From: Amphirosellinia nigrospora
Lineage: Eukaryota; Ascomycota; Sordariomycetes; Xylariales; Xylariaceae
Reading direction: 5' to 3'
NCBI GenBank assembly: GCA_004123355.1
Contig: SCHM01000004.1
Coordinates: forward strand, 4,987,017-5,051,016
DNA length: 64,000 nucleotides
This document shows, in pieces, positions 1 to 13,679 of the stretch (position 1 is the first letter of the stretch; each line of letters begins with the position of its first letter). The translations under genes and the position numbers were made by a program. The notes beneath the pieces were generated by a model. It was not told the DNA's origin and did no database searches. It saw nothing but the letters and a program-made list of their open reading frames with translations.

Positions 1-2344
1 TAATTTTATAAATAATTTAAAATATAAAGCTAAAATAAATAAATTTAAAACTTAAAAATTAATATAATATTTATAGTTTATAAAAAATAAATTAAATAAA
101 CTAAATTATTTTTATATAAATTATTTATAAAAATTATTAAAAAATTTATAATAAAAATATTTATTTTAATAAATTTATTTTAAAAAAATATTTATAAAAA
201 AAATAAAAAAAAATAGTTTAAACTATATTTAAAAAATATATAGTTTATTTAAATATAATATCTTAAAATTTATAAAATATATAAAAACTATTTATAATTA
301 TTTTATTAATTTTATATAAATATTTAAAAAAAAATATTTATTAATTAATAAATTAAATAATATAAAATTAAAATTTATATTTATAAGTTTATTTAATATA
401 AAAATATTAATTATATAAAACTTTATTTTTATAGCTTAAATAATATTATAAAAAATTTTAATAATTTAATAATTATCGAAAATAATATATTATTTAAATC
501 GATTTTATAATAATATATTTAATAAAGCTTTTTATAAAAAAATATTTATAAAATAATTTAAAATATTAAAAAAATATTTTAAAAGTTTTAAATTAAAATA
601 AAAAAATATAATTAATTAATTAAAAAAATTATTAAACTAATAAAGTTTTATATAGTTTTAAATAATTAAAATATAAATAATAAATTAAAACTAAAAAATT
701 ATAAATAAAATTAAATTTAAGCTTATAATTTTTAATAATATTATATATATTAATTATAAAATAAAAAAATTATAAATTTTATATAAAATTTTTTAATTAT
801 AAAACTTAATTTAAATTATTTAAAAAATATTATAATATAAAATTAATAAAATAGTTTTATAAATAATTTAAATTAAATTAATTAGTTTTTAAATATATAA
901 ATTATAAAAATAAAATTAATAATAATATAAGTTTTAATTAAAATAATATTAATTAAAATATTTAATTTTATTAGTTTAAATTTAATATATAAATATTTAT
1001 ATTTATAAATATTAAAAAATAATTTATATTAAAATATAAAAAAAACTTATTTTTAAAAATAAAATATTTAATTATATTTTTTTATTTATAAATTAAATTT
1101 TTTATTTAAATTATTAAACTTAATAGAAGTTTTATTATTTTTATTTAATAAAATTTATAGCAAATTTTTTAATAAATATATTAAAATATAAAATAATTAA
1201 TTAAATTATAAAAAATATTTTAAATATATAAATTAAATATAATAAGCTAAAAAAAAAACTATTTAATAAAATTTATAATAATATAAGTTATTTATTACTA
1301 TTAATATTATTTTAATATTAAATTTATAAAATAATAAATTATTAATAAAATATATTATATTTTAAATAACGCGTTAATATTATAATATTTTAAACTATAG
1401 TTACTTAAATAAAAAATTTTATAAAAATAAATATATTATAATAATAAAGTAGCAAATAATTTAATATAAATAAAAAACTTTTTAAATAAACTTAAATATT
1501 ATTAAATAGTTTTATTATTTTTTATATAATAATATAAAATTATAAATTAGTTTAAATATATAATTATATTAAAATAAAAAAAATATATAAAATAATATAT
1601 TATTATTTACTAAAAAATATAAGCTAATTATATTAAGCTAATATATATAAAATTAAAAAATAATTTTAGCTAATAAATTAATTAAACTATTAAAAAAGCT
1701 AAATATTAAAAGTTTTTATTTTAATTTATAAATTAAAAAAATTATAAAAAAAAAAAAAACTAAGCTTTTTTAAGATTTTATATAATAAATAATTAATAGT
1801 TTAAGCTTATTTATTATTATTAAAAAAAAAAAATTACTAATATATTAACTTTTTAAAAAATAATTAATTTAGTATTTTAATATTTATATGTTTTAAAATT
1901 TATAGATTTTATATATAATTAATTTAATTTATTTTATTATATAATAAAATTTATTAAATAATAAAAATAATATTTAGCTAAAAATAACTAGTATTATTTG
2001 TTTATTTTAAATTTAAAAAGTTTTAAAAGTTTAAATTTAAAAAAGGTTTAAAGTTTTAAAAAAATAGCGCTATAATTATTTATTTAATAAGTATTTAAAT
2101 AAATATAAAAAAATAATACTATTTGTTTTATTATTTTATAGAAAATAAAATATTTAAAGTTTTTTTTTTAAACTTTAAAATAAATAAAAAATTATATTAA
2201 AATTATAATAATAATAAAAGCGTTTATAAATAATAATTTAAATTAAATAAAAAATAAGTTTATTTTAAAATAAAATATATAGCTTGTATATATATAAATA
2301 CTATATTTAGTTTAATTAATTAATTATATATTTTAGTTATAAAA

Positions 2345-3960
2345 AAAAAGTTAATTATAATGCTTAAATTTATAAAAAAAGTAGACTAAATAAAAAAAAG
2401 GTTTTTTATTAATAAAAAAATTTTTGTTTTTTATATTTTAAATAAAAAATTTTTTTACCCGAATTAAAAACTTTTTATTTTTATTTATTATTATATATAT
2501 TTAGTTTTAGTATTATTTTTTATTATATAATAATTATAAATTTAATAAAATAATTTAAAATTAAATATTTATATTAAAAATAATAATATAATATAATAAA
2601 TTATAAAGTTTTATTTTTAATTTTTTTATTATAAGTTATATTAAATTTAATTTTATATTAAATTTAATTATTTAATAGTTATATATTTTATTAAATTTAA
2701 TTATTTAATATTATATATTATATTAAACGCGATTTATTAATTTATTAATTATATTATAGTTATTTATTTTTTTATTTTTTAATTTAATATTAATTTAAAT
2801 ATTTATTATTTTAAATTATAAACTAATTATTATTATAATTTTATTTAAATATATTTTTATTAAGCTATTTTTTAAAAAAACTATAATTATTATAAAATTA
2901 ATTATTATATTAATATAATAAATATAATAGTATTTTTTATAAAATATTTATTTATAATTTTTTTGTTTATTTTTTATTTTTATTATATATTTTAAGCGTA
3001 GTTTTAAGTTTTTAAAAACTTTAAAGCTTTAGATTAATTATATAAATGTATTTTTTAAGTTTTCGAGTTTTTTTTTTTTTAAACGTTTTAGCTAGCTTAT
3101 AAGGTTTTTTTAAATTTATTAATAAGCTTAGGTTTTTTTCGAAAAGTTTTTTTTTTTTAAATGTTTTAACTAATTATAAAATTTTTTCGGACTTATTAAT
3201 AAGCTTAAACTTTTTTCGAAAAGTTTTTTTTTTTAAACGTTTTAATTAATTTATAAAGTTTTTTTAAACTTATTAATAAACTTAAGCTTTTTTTAAAAAA
3301 AATAAAAGTTTAATATATTATAAAATTAATATATTTTAAATAATATTATTATTTAAAATATAAAGTTTATAATTATATTTAAAATTAAAAATAGCTTATA
3401 ATATATTTAAAATTAAAAATAACTTATAATTAATTTAAAATTTAAAATAATAATTTATATTTATTAAAAAACTTTTTAATTTTATTTAAATTAAAAATCG
3501 TTTTAAAAAATTTAATATTATAATAAGTTTTTTTATTTAAAATAAAAATTAATTATTTATTATAATATTTAATTTTTTAATTTTATTTTATAGCTTAAAA
3601 TTATAATTTAATTATAAAATAATAATATATTTAATATATATTATTATATTAATAAAATAAATATATAAAAATATTATATACTAACGTTTATATTTATAAA
3701 TAAATTTATTGTTATTATTAATTAAACAGCCGAATATTTTTATAATAGTTATATAATTATATAAAAAAACAAAATATTATAGTTAATAAATTAAAATAAA
3801 ATAGCAGGTTTTATTATATATAATTTATTAAAAAAAAGCGAACTAATATAACTAGTAACTATAATTTATTTACTAATTTAAATATATAGTTCTTAAAAAC
3901 TTAAGTATTTTGCTTTTAAATTAAAAGGCTTTTAGTATTAAATTAATTTAAAGTTTTTGT
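2345..3960 (-). repeat. Dispersed repeat A, minus-strand copy
   Basis: One end carries a block around 2370-2470 (poly-A/T tracts around the marker ACCCGAATTAAAAAC). The other end carries a block around 3840-3960 (marker AAACTTAAGTATTTT next to a CTTTTA repeat). The same two end blocks and the array between them appear in reverse complement at 13680-15310, so this is one arm of a large inverted pair with about 9.7 kb between the arms. All copies are heavily RIP-mutated and no coding content survives. The class of element is unknown. Confidence 0.65.
3058..3290. repeat. ~78 bp tandem repeat inside repeat A
   Basis: About three units, each with a long T run, an AAACGTTTTA-like box, a TTTATAAAG-like box and ATTAATAAGCTTA. 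The reverse complement of the same array lies at 14338-14580 in the opposite copy of repeat A, so the array belongs to the ancestral element and did not form here. Confidence 0.7.
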
Positions 3961-4014
3961 TATTTTTTTTTTTTAAAGCTTATAATATTATAATATTTAT
4001 AGCTAAAAAAATAT

Positions 4015-4297
4015 TAATATATAAATCTAATATTTAATTAGCTTAATAATAAATTATTAATTATTAATGCTTAAGTAATTATATAATATAATAGTACGTA
4101 GCTTTATATATACGTTAAATATTATATAATATATATAAAAAAGCTTTTTTACGTAGGATAAAAAAATGTTAAGCTGTTATAGCTATTTAAATAAATTTTT
4201 TAATATTTAATAAAAAATAGCTTATTTAATTTATAACTAAATAATTAAAAGATATAATAGTATAAATATACTAATTAAACTAACTAATTTAATATTA
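4015..4297 (-). repeat. LTR-like repeat, isolated copy
   Basis: The reverse complement of these ~283 bp matches the direct repeats at 16805-17085 and 23549-23836, from a TAATATTA start to an ATATATTA end. The shared middle includes a TTACGTAGGATAAAAAA-like box and a TAATTATATAA box. Similarity to the 16.8 kb copy continues about 100 bp further (down to about 3925), as expected if some internal element sequence is kept next to the LTR before repeat A cuts in. Confidence 0.55.
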
Positions 4298-5626
4298 CTT
4301 TTTAATATTAATACTTTTTATAAAAATTATAATATTAAATAAACTAAAAAAATTAAAACATTAATAATATATAATATTTAATAAAAAATTTTAAAAAATA
4401 ATATAAAAATATTAAAAACTTTTATAATATAAACTTTAATTTAGTTAAACTTTTAATAAAATTATAAATATAGCTAAAATAATATAAAAAAACAAATTTA
4501 ATAAACTATATTAAATAATAATAAAACTATAATATAAAAAAAAAAAATAACGTAAAAAAAAACGCGTAAATAAAAAAAACATATAAATTTTATATATATT
4601 TAAATATTATATTAAACAAAAAAACTTTAAATAATATAATAAAAAACTAATATAATAACTTAATAATATAAAAGCTTTATAAAAAATTATATTAATAAAA
4701 ACTTAAAGCGATTTTTTTTTTCGTTAAAAAGTAATTATAATTTTAACTTTAGTTAAATTATTTTTTTTTCGAAAAAAAAGTAATTATAAATTTATAAGCT
4801 TTAATAGCTATATTTTACTATAAGCTATAATACCCGTACTTTTTACTTATAATAACTTTATTTATAATAAATATATAACTATTATTTATAATAAATATAA
4901 TTATAATAAATAAAAGCAAACATTAATAATAAATATAACTATTTTATATAAATATTTAAGCAGTTATTTATACTATAAATTTAAACTTTTTTTTTTTTTT
5001 TTATTTATAAATTTTATATATAATTATATATATATTAAGCTTTGTTTTTTAAATATATAAAGCGTAATTATAACTATATAAAATAATAAAAACTTTTTTA
5101 AACAAATAATATTATTATTAAAACTTATTAAAACTAATTAATATTTTAATAATAATAATAAAAATAATATTTATAAAATTAAAATTACATTTAAATATTA
5201 TTTTAATTAAAAAAATAATTTCGATTATTTAATTAAATAAAAAAATAAAATATATAAATATAACTATTAATATTTAACGTATTATTTTAATTTTATAAAA
5301 CTTATTAATAAATATTAAGCTAAATATAGCTTTTGTTTTACTTTATTAAAAAAAAGTTTTTATAAAATTATTATTTATATTTAATTTTACGCTTAAAGTA
5401 AAAAAAACAAAAATTAAACGTTTTTATAATAAGCTATATAAATAATTATTAATATTTTAATTTTAATATTAATTTAATATTAATTTTAACATTAACTTTT
5501 GCTAATATTTTTATTATTAATACGCTTATAAATAAAGTAATAAAAAAATAAAATAAACAATAATATTATTTAATAATATTATATAACAAGTTTATAATAT
5601 AGCTTAAATAAATCGATTTATTAAAG

Positions 5627-5856
5627 TAACACAGGATTATAGAGGTGCTGGAATCTATGTCATATTGTGTGGTCATGTGTAAGTGGTGGTGGTGGTGGCC
5701 GGAGGCCACTGCCACAGATCTATCTACACAGGTGGGTCCCACGCAGTGGGCCACGTGGGGTCACGTGGGGTCACGTGGGCCCCTGCCCACGAGCCACAGC
5801 CCCGGGGTCCCCACTAGCCACTGCGTGGCTAGTGCCCCCCGTACGTGACTGTGTCA
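5627..5856 (+). repeat. 5' terminal direct repeat of mini-LTR copy 1
   Basis: A 230 bp LTR-like repeat, GC-rich, with GTGG and CACGTGGGGT sub-repeats. It holds two hairpins: GTGGCC/GGCCAC at 5695-5709 and a 9 bp stem CACTAGCCA/TGGCTAGTG at 5812-5834. It differs from the 3' copy by single-base length changes in homopolymers and a few C/T changes, mostly at the outer edges facing the RIP-mutated DNA. Confidence 0.75.
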
Positions 5857-5877
5857 AGTGCCGCACACACAGCAAAA

Positions 5878-5894
5878 TCTATTGACCTCAATAG
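5878..5894. other. Conserved internal hairpin CTATTGA-CC-TCAATAG
   Basis: A 7 bp perfect stem around a CC centre, about 22 bp inside the 5' terminal repeat. The same motif sits at the matching place in the second subfamily (60758-60773 and 61859-61874). It is one of the few stretches identical between the subfamilies, which suggests a functional site such as priming or packaging. That role is not shown. Confidence 0.55.
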
Positions 5895-5977
5895 CCTAGC
5901 CCTAGCCCACAAGCCACAGCCCTAGCCACGCAGGTCCCCAGATCCACCATATTCGCCAATGCCTCTATACCCTCCAC

Positions 5978-6130
5978 TAGGTCCGTGGGGTCTGTAGGGG
6001 TCTGTGGATCTGTAGGTCTGTAGGTCGCGTAGACCCGCGTAGACCTGTGGGGTCTGTAGGTCTGTAGGGGTCTGCAGGTCTGTAGGGGTCTGCAGGTCTG
6101 TGTAAGGGCACGTAGGTCTGCCGAGGTCGA
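5978..6130 (+). repeat. GGTCTGTAG minisatellite
   Basis: Irregular repeats of GGTCTGTAGGG, GGTCTGCAGG and GTAGACC. Several units are self-complementary (GGTCTGTAGACC), so the array could fold or recombine easily. A related array occupies the matching part of the second subfamily (60864-61195 and 61965-62310). An AT-converted version is present in the mutated inverted copy (about 47040-47200). Confidence 0.8.
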
Positions 6131-6132
6131 GG

Positions 6133-6140
6133 TATAAAAG
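6133..6140 (+). promoter_or_regulatory. TATA-like box inside mini-LTR copy 1
   Basis: TATAAAAG followed by GGGG in otherwise GC-rich DNA. A 10 bp hairpin with a following T run starts about 45 bp downstream. This could drive a short internal transcript, but the evidence is sequence resemblance only. Confidence 0.4.
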
Positions 6141-6180
6141 GGGTGACGAACTGCCAGCGAAGGCGTCGTCGAGGTATTAT

Positions 6181-6215
6181 ACTGTTCGAGATCCCGATCG
6201 GCTCACTCGAACAGT
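6181..6215 (+). terminator. 10 bp hairpin followed by T run
   Basis: ACTGTTCGAG (6181-6190) pairs perfectly with CTCGAACAGT (6206-6215) across a 15 nt loop and is followed by CTTTTTAT. Stem plus T5 resembles a pol III stop or a structured RNA end. With the TATA-like box upstream it would delimit an RNA of roughly 60-90 nt. This is inference. Confidence 0.35.
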
Positions 6216-6628
6216 CTTTTTATATAGCTGCCGTATAGCGTACTCCAGGCGTTTCGGCTATACAAACAGCGCGTTTGTCGGTTAGGTAAAGGATTCGAAA
6301 GTGTTTAGTTGGTCGGGACGTCGACAGTAAGGTAGCGTTAACGGGGCGTCGATAGCGGCGGTAACGTAGTAGTAGTGATACGTAGTCGGGTCCCTAAATT
6401 CGCCAACTGCGTACGAATGCAAATTGCCCAAGGTTGGGTACCTGAATTCGCCGCGCGTAGGATTTGCAAACAGCCGTTTATAGGAGTACTGCCGGAAACC
6501 AACAAAGTCATTCTCGACCACGAGAATCAGCGTAAGAACGACTTCAAAAAGGACAAGCCGCGGGGCTCGAGGGGATAAATAACTCAGAGTGGCCTGGTCC
6601 CAGCCATCTATCTGGTGGAGGCACCACT

Positions 6629-6854
6629 TGACACAGGATTACAGAGGTGCTGAATCTATGTCATATTGTGTGGTCATGTGTAAGTGGTGGTGGTGGTGGC
6701 CGGAGGCCACTGCCACAGATCTATCTACACAGGTGGGTCCACGCAGTGGGCCACGTGGGGTCACGTGGGGTCACGTGGGCCCCTGCCCACGAGCCACAGC
6801 CCCGGGGTCCCCACTAGCCACTGCGTGGCTAGTGCCCCCGTATGTAACTGTGTT
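6629..6854 (+). repeat. 3' terminal direct repeat of mini-LTR copy 1
   Basis: Matches 5627-5856 along its length. Its 3' edge has C-to-T and G-to-A changes (GTACGTGACTGTGTCA in the 5' copy against GTATGTAACTGTGTTT here), consistent with RIP spreading a few bases in from the adjoining AT block. The 5' edge keeps the intact TGACACAGG start. Confidence 0.75.
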
Positions 6855-7659
6855 TAAAGTTAATAAAACTTTTTTATATTTTAATATTTTAATAAAGCTT
6901 TTAAAAAGTTTATATTATTAGTAGTTTTTTACGTAAAACGTAAAAAAAAGCTATTTAATAATATTTATATTTAAATAAATAATTAATATATTATTAATTA
7001 AAAAATTTATTATTAAATTTATATAATAGATTTAATAATAAATTTTTTTTTAATTAAGCTTTATTTTATAATTTATATTATTTTTTTTAAATTTAATAGT
7101 TTAATAATTAAAATAAACGTTTTAAAATAATTAACGTTTTAATTTTTTAAATTTTTAAACATTTATTTTATTTTATAATAAATAATTTTATTATTAAAAC
7201 TATATTTAAGTTTATATATATATTATTAATATTTAACTTTTATTTTTAACTAAAAATTTAAATTTAATTTTTATTTTTTTTAATTATTTTTTTATTTAAG
7301 TTTTTTAATGTTTTTTTTTATTATAAAAGGTTTAATTTTTATTATTTTATAACTTTAATATAACTATTAAAAATAATATAATATATAATATTTAAATTAA
7401 ATTAAAAAATAAAACTAAAAGTTTTTAAATAAATATTTAAGTTTAAGTTTATTAAAAATTTTATTAATAATTTCAAAGTTTACTAGTTTTTTAATAAATA
7501 AAATAGCTTTATTTAAAAAATATAATAAAGTTTATAATTTAATTTATTATAATATTTTAATTAAAAATAATAATATTTTAACTTTTTTATTTTATTAATA
7601 AAAATATAGATTTTTTTATTTAATAATTTTATTAACTATATTATTTATTTAAATATTAA

Positions 7660-7850
7660 TATTAAAGGCTTTTTAAGTTAAAAGTAAAAAAGCTTGAGTT
7701 TTTAGGATTTATAAGTATATTTTAACAAGTTAAAGTTATTAGCTATATTAGCGTGGTTTTTTTAAATAAGTTGTTTTTAACGCGCTTTATTATTTTGTTT
7801 TAATTTATAGCAGCTTTTTTTTTTATATAACTATATTAATAATATTTGCT
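7660..7850 (+). repeat. Repeat A end fragment
   Basis: AAAGGCTTTTTAAGTTAAAAG followed by AAGCTTGAGTTTTTAGGATT and a GTTATTAGCTATATTAG stretch matches the ends at 13680-13880 and 41175-41360 (same orientation), and 3840-3960 and 46130-46260 (reverse). No matching distal end was found within ~2 kb, so the copy is truncated or interrupted. Confidence 0.55.
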
Positions 7851-10800
7851 TGCTTTATTAATAATAATAATATATATTAAAGCTATATTATTATTTTATA
7901 AGTAGATTATAAAATTTGTTTAATTTTTTACTATAATAATAATATATATTTTATAAAATAATAACTAGCAAATAATATTTAGTTTTTTTTACAATAATTC
8001 TTTTATATATTATTATTATATAATAAAGTTATGTTTTTTATTTGTATTTTTTTTTAATTTTTATTAAATATAAAATATTATTTTTTTTTAAAAATCGATT
8101 TTTTTTTTTTGTTTTTTAATATTTTAGGTAAATAATATAATAGAAATTTAATAGTAGCAAAATAAATATATTTTATATATTTTTAAATACAATATATATT
8201 TAGTAATTTTTTTTAAATATAAAATAAAAATAACGATTATTTTTTGCTAAATAAAATAGCTTAATAAATAACTAGTATTTTAAATAGTTTATGTTATTTT
8301 ATTAGTTTATTATTTATATATAGGGTTAAAAATAAAATAGCGGTTTTTAAAATTTAGTTTGTTATTATATTTAATAAGCTAATATTAAAATCGTTAAATT
8401 TAAAATAAAAATAAATACTAAACCTAGCTTAAAAAATTCGAAAAAAATATATATAATAAAAAAACGTACTAAATCTAATTTTATTTTTTTGAAATTTTAA
8501 ATAAAATTATATACTAGTATTAACTAGGATTTTATTTTAGCTTTATTTTTAGCTTATTTTAAAAACCGGGTTTATAACTTTATTAAGCTAGCGTAAAAAG
8601 TTAAAAAAATTATATTTATATACTATATATAGTTATATACTAGCCTTAAAAAACTATTGCCTAATTAAGCTTAGTTTCGTAAAGTTATTATAATTTTAAT
8701 AAAATGCCAAGCTTAAATGTATAGCTTACTTATATGTGTAGGATGTTTATGTAATACGTTAGCTTATAATAATAAATATATAAAAATAATTTCTTTTTAA
8801 TTTTTTTTTTTTTTTTTTTTTAAACTAAAGTTTATTATTTTATTTTTTAATCGTTTATACTTTTAGTTTAACAAAAAGTTATTTAAATATTTTATAAACA
8901 ATTAATAAAATATTATTTTTTTATATTAATTATTAAATAATTATAACTAAAAAATATTAAAATTATTTAATTATATTTTTTAATTTTATAATAATTTTTA
9001 TTATAAAATATTTAATTTATTATTAAAACGATTAGTTTGTTTATTTTTTTATATAATATATAAATATAGTTTTTAATAATAAATTAAGATTTTTTTAGTA
9101 TTTATTAGTTTAAGTAATTATTTTTTGCTATGTTTTTTTATGTTTTATTTAATAATTTTAATATATTTTTATATACGTTATATAAATATTTAGGTTTTTT
9201 TTTATTTAATTTTTTTTTAATTAAAGAATCGATTAGTTTTTTAGTTTTAAATTTTAATTAAATATTATTTTTATTAATTAGCTTATAAAATTTTTTTTAG
9301 TATTAAATTATTAAATAATTTATAAAATAAAAATATTTATATTATATTTAAAATAAATAATATTTTCGATTAATATAATATATAACATTTTGTTTATATA
9401 AACATTTTGTTTATTTTATATTTTTATACGAATAATTAAAATAATTTAATTATAATATAAAAAATTAATTAAATTTAATTAGAATTATTTTCGCTAAATA
9501 TTTTTATTTTGTTTTAATATATATATATATTATATTTAGGCTTGCTATAAATTTATAATATTATTTATTTATAATATTTTTTTCGTATAACGATTATTTA
9601 ACCGTATTTTATTATTTATTTATTTTTAATAGCTTTTTTAGTTTTTTAATTTTATTTTTTTTTATATAATAAATATTTTTTTAATTTAAATTTATTTATT
9701 TTTTATATAATAACGTTAGTTTTATTTATAATTTATTTTTTAAAGTTTAATTATTTTAAATTAAAATAATATAATTTAATATTTTAATATATTTATTTTT
9801 TTATAATTAAATTAATTATATTTAAAATAACTATAAAAAAACTATTTTAATATTATATAATTTTTAATTTAATATATTAAACTTATAATTTAATTTTTTA
9901 TATTATAAAATATTTATAACTTTTAAATTTAAAATTTATTAAATAACTTTAAAAATATTTTAATTAAATTTTTAAATAATAATTATAAAATAATAATATT
10001 AAATTATACGAAATAAAACTAGCTTTTCGAAAGTTTTTTTTAATATTTTTAATATTATTATAGCTTTATATATAATAAAAAAAAATATAAAAAAAACTTT
10101 TTTTTTAATATAAATAATATAAACTTCGGTTAATTTATTAATTTTTTTATTATATAACTATTTAAAAAACTAAAATAATTAATATTTAAAAACTAAAATT
10201 TATATAATAAATAAATAAATATATAAAAATAATAATATTATATTTTTTAGTATATAATTTAAATTAAACAAAATAATAATTTTTATAGCTATTTAAAATT
10301 AAAAAATAATAAATATTTTTTATATAACGCGCTATATAGTTATTAAAATATTTAATTTAATTTAAACTTTTTCGTTTATAGTTTAATTATTTTTATTATT
10401 TTAATTTTTAAAAAATTAATAAATAGTTATTTTTATATTAAAATAATAAATAAATTAACTTAGCTAAAATAATATATAGCAAAATAAAATAACTATATAA
10501 AAATAATATAAATAATAGTTATTTATTTTAATTATTTTATTAAATAGTTTTTAATTATTTATAATATTTATATAATATATAATTATTTTAAATAATATTT
10601 AGCTTATTATAAACTTTATTTTATCGAAATTATAAATATTTTTTTTTTAAATATTTTTAATTATACTTATATTTTATATAAATTTAAACTATTTTAATAT
10701 TTATTAAGATTTTTATATAAAATTTATTAATAATCGATTTAATAATTAAAATATATTTAAAAATTAAATAATTATTATATAAAATTTAAAACTTAATTAA

Positions 10801-13679
10801 TTTTAATAAATAAATATTATATTTATATAATAATTAATTAGTTATATTTTTAATATTATTTAATTTAAATAAAAATTTTTATAAATTTAAATTAAATATA
10901 TATTATATATAATTTTTTCTTCGAATTTTAATAATTTATATATTATTAGCTATTTATTTTGCTTTAATAAAATTTTATTATAATACGTACGAAAAATTAA
11001 ATAAAAAAATATTATAAATTTTTATAACGCGTTATAATAATAATTTTTCGTTATATTTAATAGTTTATAATATAAACTATAAATTATTTTTTTCGTATAA
11101 TAATATTATTATTAATTATTAAAATATTTAAAAATAATAATAAAAAATATAAAAATAAAAAAAATAAGCAAAATATTTATATAAGTAAAATACTTATATA
11201 TTACGTTAATTTTTTTAAAAATAATTTATAAAAAATTATAGCTTTTAATTTATTTATTAATATATAATTTTAATTTATTTAATAGTTTGTTTATATTTAA
11301 TAAAAAAAAAATTTAATTTTATTTTATATATTTTAAAAAGTTTGTTTATAAAATTAGCTATAAATTATAATTTTTAATTATTTATAAATAATTTTAATTA
11401 TTTAAAATTTAATAAAAGTTTTAATAATATATTTTAGCTGTTTTTTAGCAATAATTTTATTTTTATATATAGTTATTTAAAAAATTTTAATTAATCGATT
11501 AATAATATAAAAAGTTATATTATTTTTATATTTATTTTTAAAAAACTTTTAAAATTAATAATAATATATTATTAAAAATGCTTTAAAATTTTTAATAATA
11601 TTAATTTTTTAAAGGTTTTATTATATAATATTTTAAATAGCTAATAATAATAGTTTATTATATAGCGTTTAAATTATTATATAAACCTAGCTATTAATAT
11701 TTTTAAAAAACTATATAACGCGTTTTATTTTTATTTAAATATATTATTATTAATTATACGTAAGCTTTTTAATAATATATATTTTTAAGTTATTTGTTTT
11801 AATATTATAAGTTTTTTTTTATATAAAAATAAATTATTTAATATAAATTAAATAAAATATATATTAACGTAAGCTTAAATTTAATATTTATTAAAACTAG
11901 TATTTTTAATTATATTATAATAGCTAGCAGTTAATAAAAAACAAAAAATAACTAATAGTTAACAAGCGGCTAATAAATAACTAAATAGCTAATAACTAAT
12001 AATAATTAATATAATAAAAAAAAAAACTTTTTATAACTTATATTTTAATCGTTTAAATTAAATAATAATTTAATAATTAACGATTTATTCGTTTAATAAA
12101 AACTATTATAACTATTTAATTATTTTTTAATACTTTATATAGTTTTAATAAACGTTTAACGGATAATTTCCGCTTTTTATAACTATTTAATTTATTTAAC
12201 TTATTTTAATATTGTTTTTTTTTTTTAATATTAATATTAATATATTATTAAAAATATATAACTATTTAATAAACCTTAAAAGTAAAAAATATTTTTTGCT
12301 TATAATTTATATAACGCTTGTTTTATTTATAATAATAATAAATATTTATAATAATATACTTTTTTTATATAACGATATTACTTTTTTTTAGGTTTTAAAT
12401 AAATATAAATTACTTATTTAATTTTCGGCATATAACTTTTTTTTTTTATTTATTAGTTTATATTTAAAGCTAATAGTTTAAATATATAAAATTAACTTTT
12501 AAACTAAAAAACTATTAAATTTTATATTAAAATCTAGTAATTTTTAACCGATTAAAAAAACGCTTTTATTTTATAAACATAAAATATTTAACCCGCTTTA
12601 TTATATAAGCTTTATAAAATATATAACGAATATTTTATTTTATTTTTATTATAAAAAATAAAAAAATATAAAATAAATCGTTATTAATATTGCTTTTATA
12701 TTTATTTTAATAAAAATTAATAAATAAACGTTTAATTAAATATTAAGCTAAATATAAACCGTTTATACTATTTTATTTTCTATAATATTTAATAATAGTT
12801 TTTAAAAAAAAACGCTATATTTTTAAATTTAATACTATTATTTTTTTAATTATTATTTATTTTATTATTTACTAATTTTTTTTTATTAAATAATTTTATA
12901 ATTTAAATATATTATAATAATCCGGATAAATATTTTTATTTTTTTATTTAAAATATTATTACTTTTTTAATAAAAAATAATAAAAAAGCTAATTATTTTA
13001 TAGCTAGTAATAAAAAATATATAAATATTATTAATTTAATAATTAAATATATATATATAAACTTTATAAATATAAAAAAAATATTTTTATTTATAAACTT
13101 TATTATTATTTATAAAATAATATAATAATTAAATTATATAAATAATAATAATATTTTATAGCATATAAACTTAATTAATTATAGCTAATAATAATAACGA
13201 ACCGCCGGCTTTTAATATATTAGGATTTTTATAACTATACTATAAAATAAAAAAATATAAAACTTTATTAAAAATTCGGCAATTTTATAAATATAATAAA
13301 AAATTAATAATAAAAATAAATAATTATATTAAAAATTAACTAACGTTAAATATTTTAATTTATATATTTAAAAATTTTTTAAAGCTAATAATTATATATA
13401 AGTTAAAATAAACGTTTATTAAAAAAATATTTATTTTTTTAAAAATAACGTCCGTAAATATATAAAAAACTTAATATAATAAATAGTTATTTAAAAAAAC
13501 TATTTTTAGTTATTAAAAAAGTTAGCTTAATTATAATAAATAAAAAAATATTAGCTATTATAAAATAAATAATATTTATTAATTTTAATGTTATTTTTCG
13601 AAAAATAAAAAAAATTTAAACTTAATATATTAAATACGTTTAATTAGCTTAAATATTTAAATTTTATTTTTATATTTAA

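Larger units (their letters stand above)
1..5626. repeat. RIP-saturated AT block, left
   Basis: Almost pure A/T. CpA and TpG are nearly absent, and the few remaining C and G sit mainly in AGCT, AAGCTT, ACG and CGA contexts. No reading frame with protein-like content is present on either strand. Separate entries cover what can be resolved inside it: a minus-strand copy of repeat A (about 2345-3960), an isolated minus-strand LTR-like copy (4015-4297) and a segment at 4500-4860 that resembles 28230-28600. The rest (1-2340) holds nothing I can resolve. The composition is what long-term RIP of transposons leaves; the original element types are not readable. Confidence 0.9.
5627..6854 (+). mobile_element. 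GC-rich mini-LTR element (TRIM-like), copy 1
   Basis: A 1.2 kb GC-rich, unmutated island bounded by near-identical direct repeats of 230 and 226 bp. The repeats begin T(G/A)ACACAGG and end CTGTGTCA, so TGACACAG and CTGTGTCA form an inverted pair as in retroviral-type LTRs. Flanking bases TAAAG occur on both sides (5622-5626 and 6855-6859; the last LTR base is ambiguous), consistent with a target-site duplication of 4-5 bp. The internal part is only ~770 bp, has no reverse transcriptase or gag, and holds a minisatellite, a TATA-like box and hairpins. Size and structure fit a terminal-repeat retrotransposon in miniature. I see no clear primer-binding site or polypurine tract, so the retroelement class is an inference. 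Confidence 0.75.

Noticed and set aside
5645-5885. Short open frames across the GC-rich LTR (also 6589-6921)
   Set aside because: They lie in the terminal repeats, overlap in several frames and translate GTGG repeats; no protein family.
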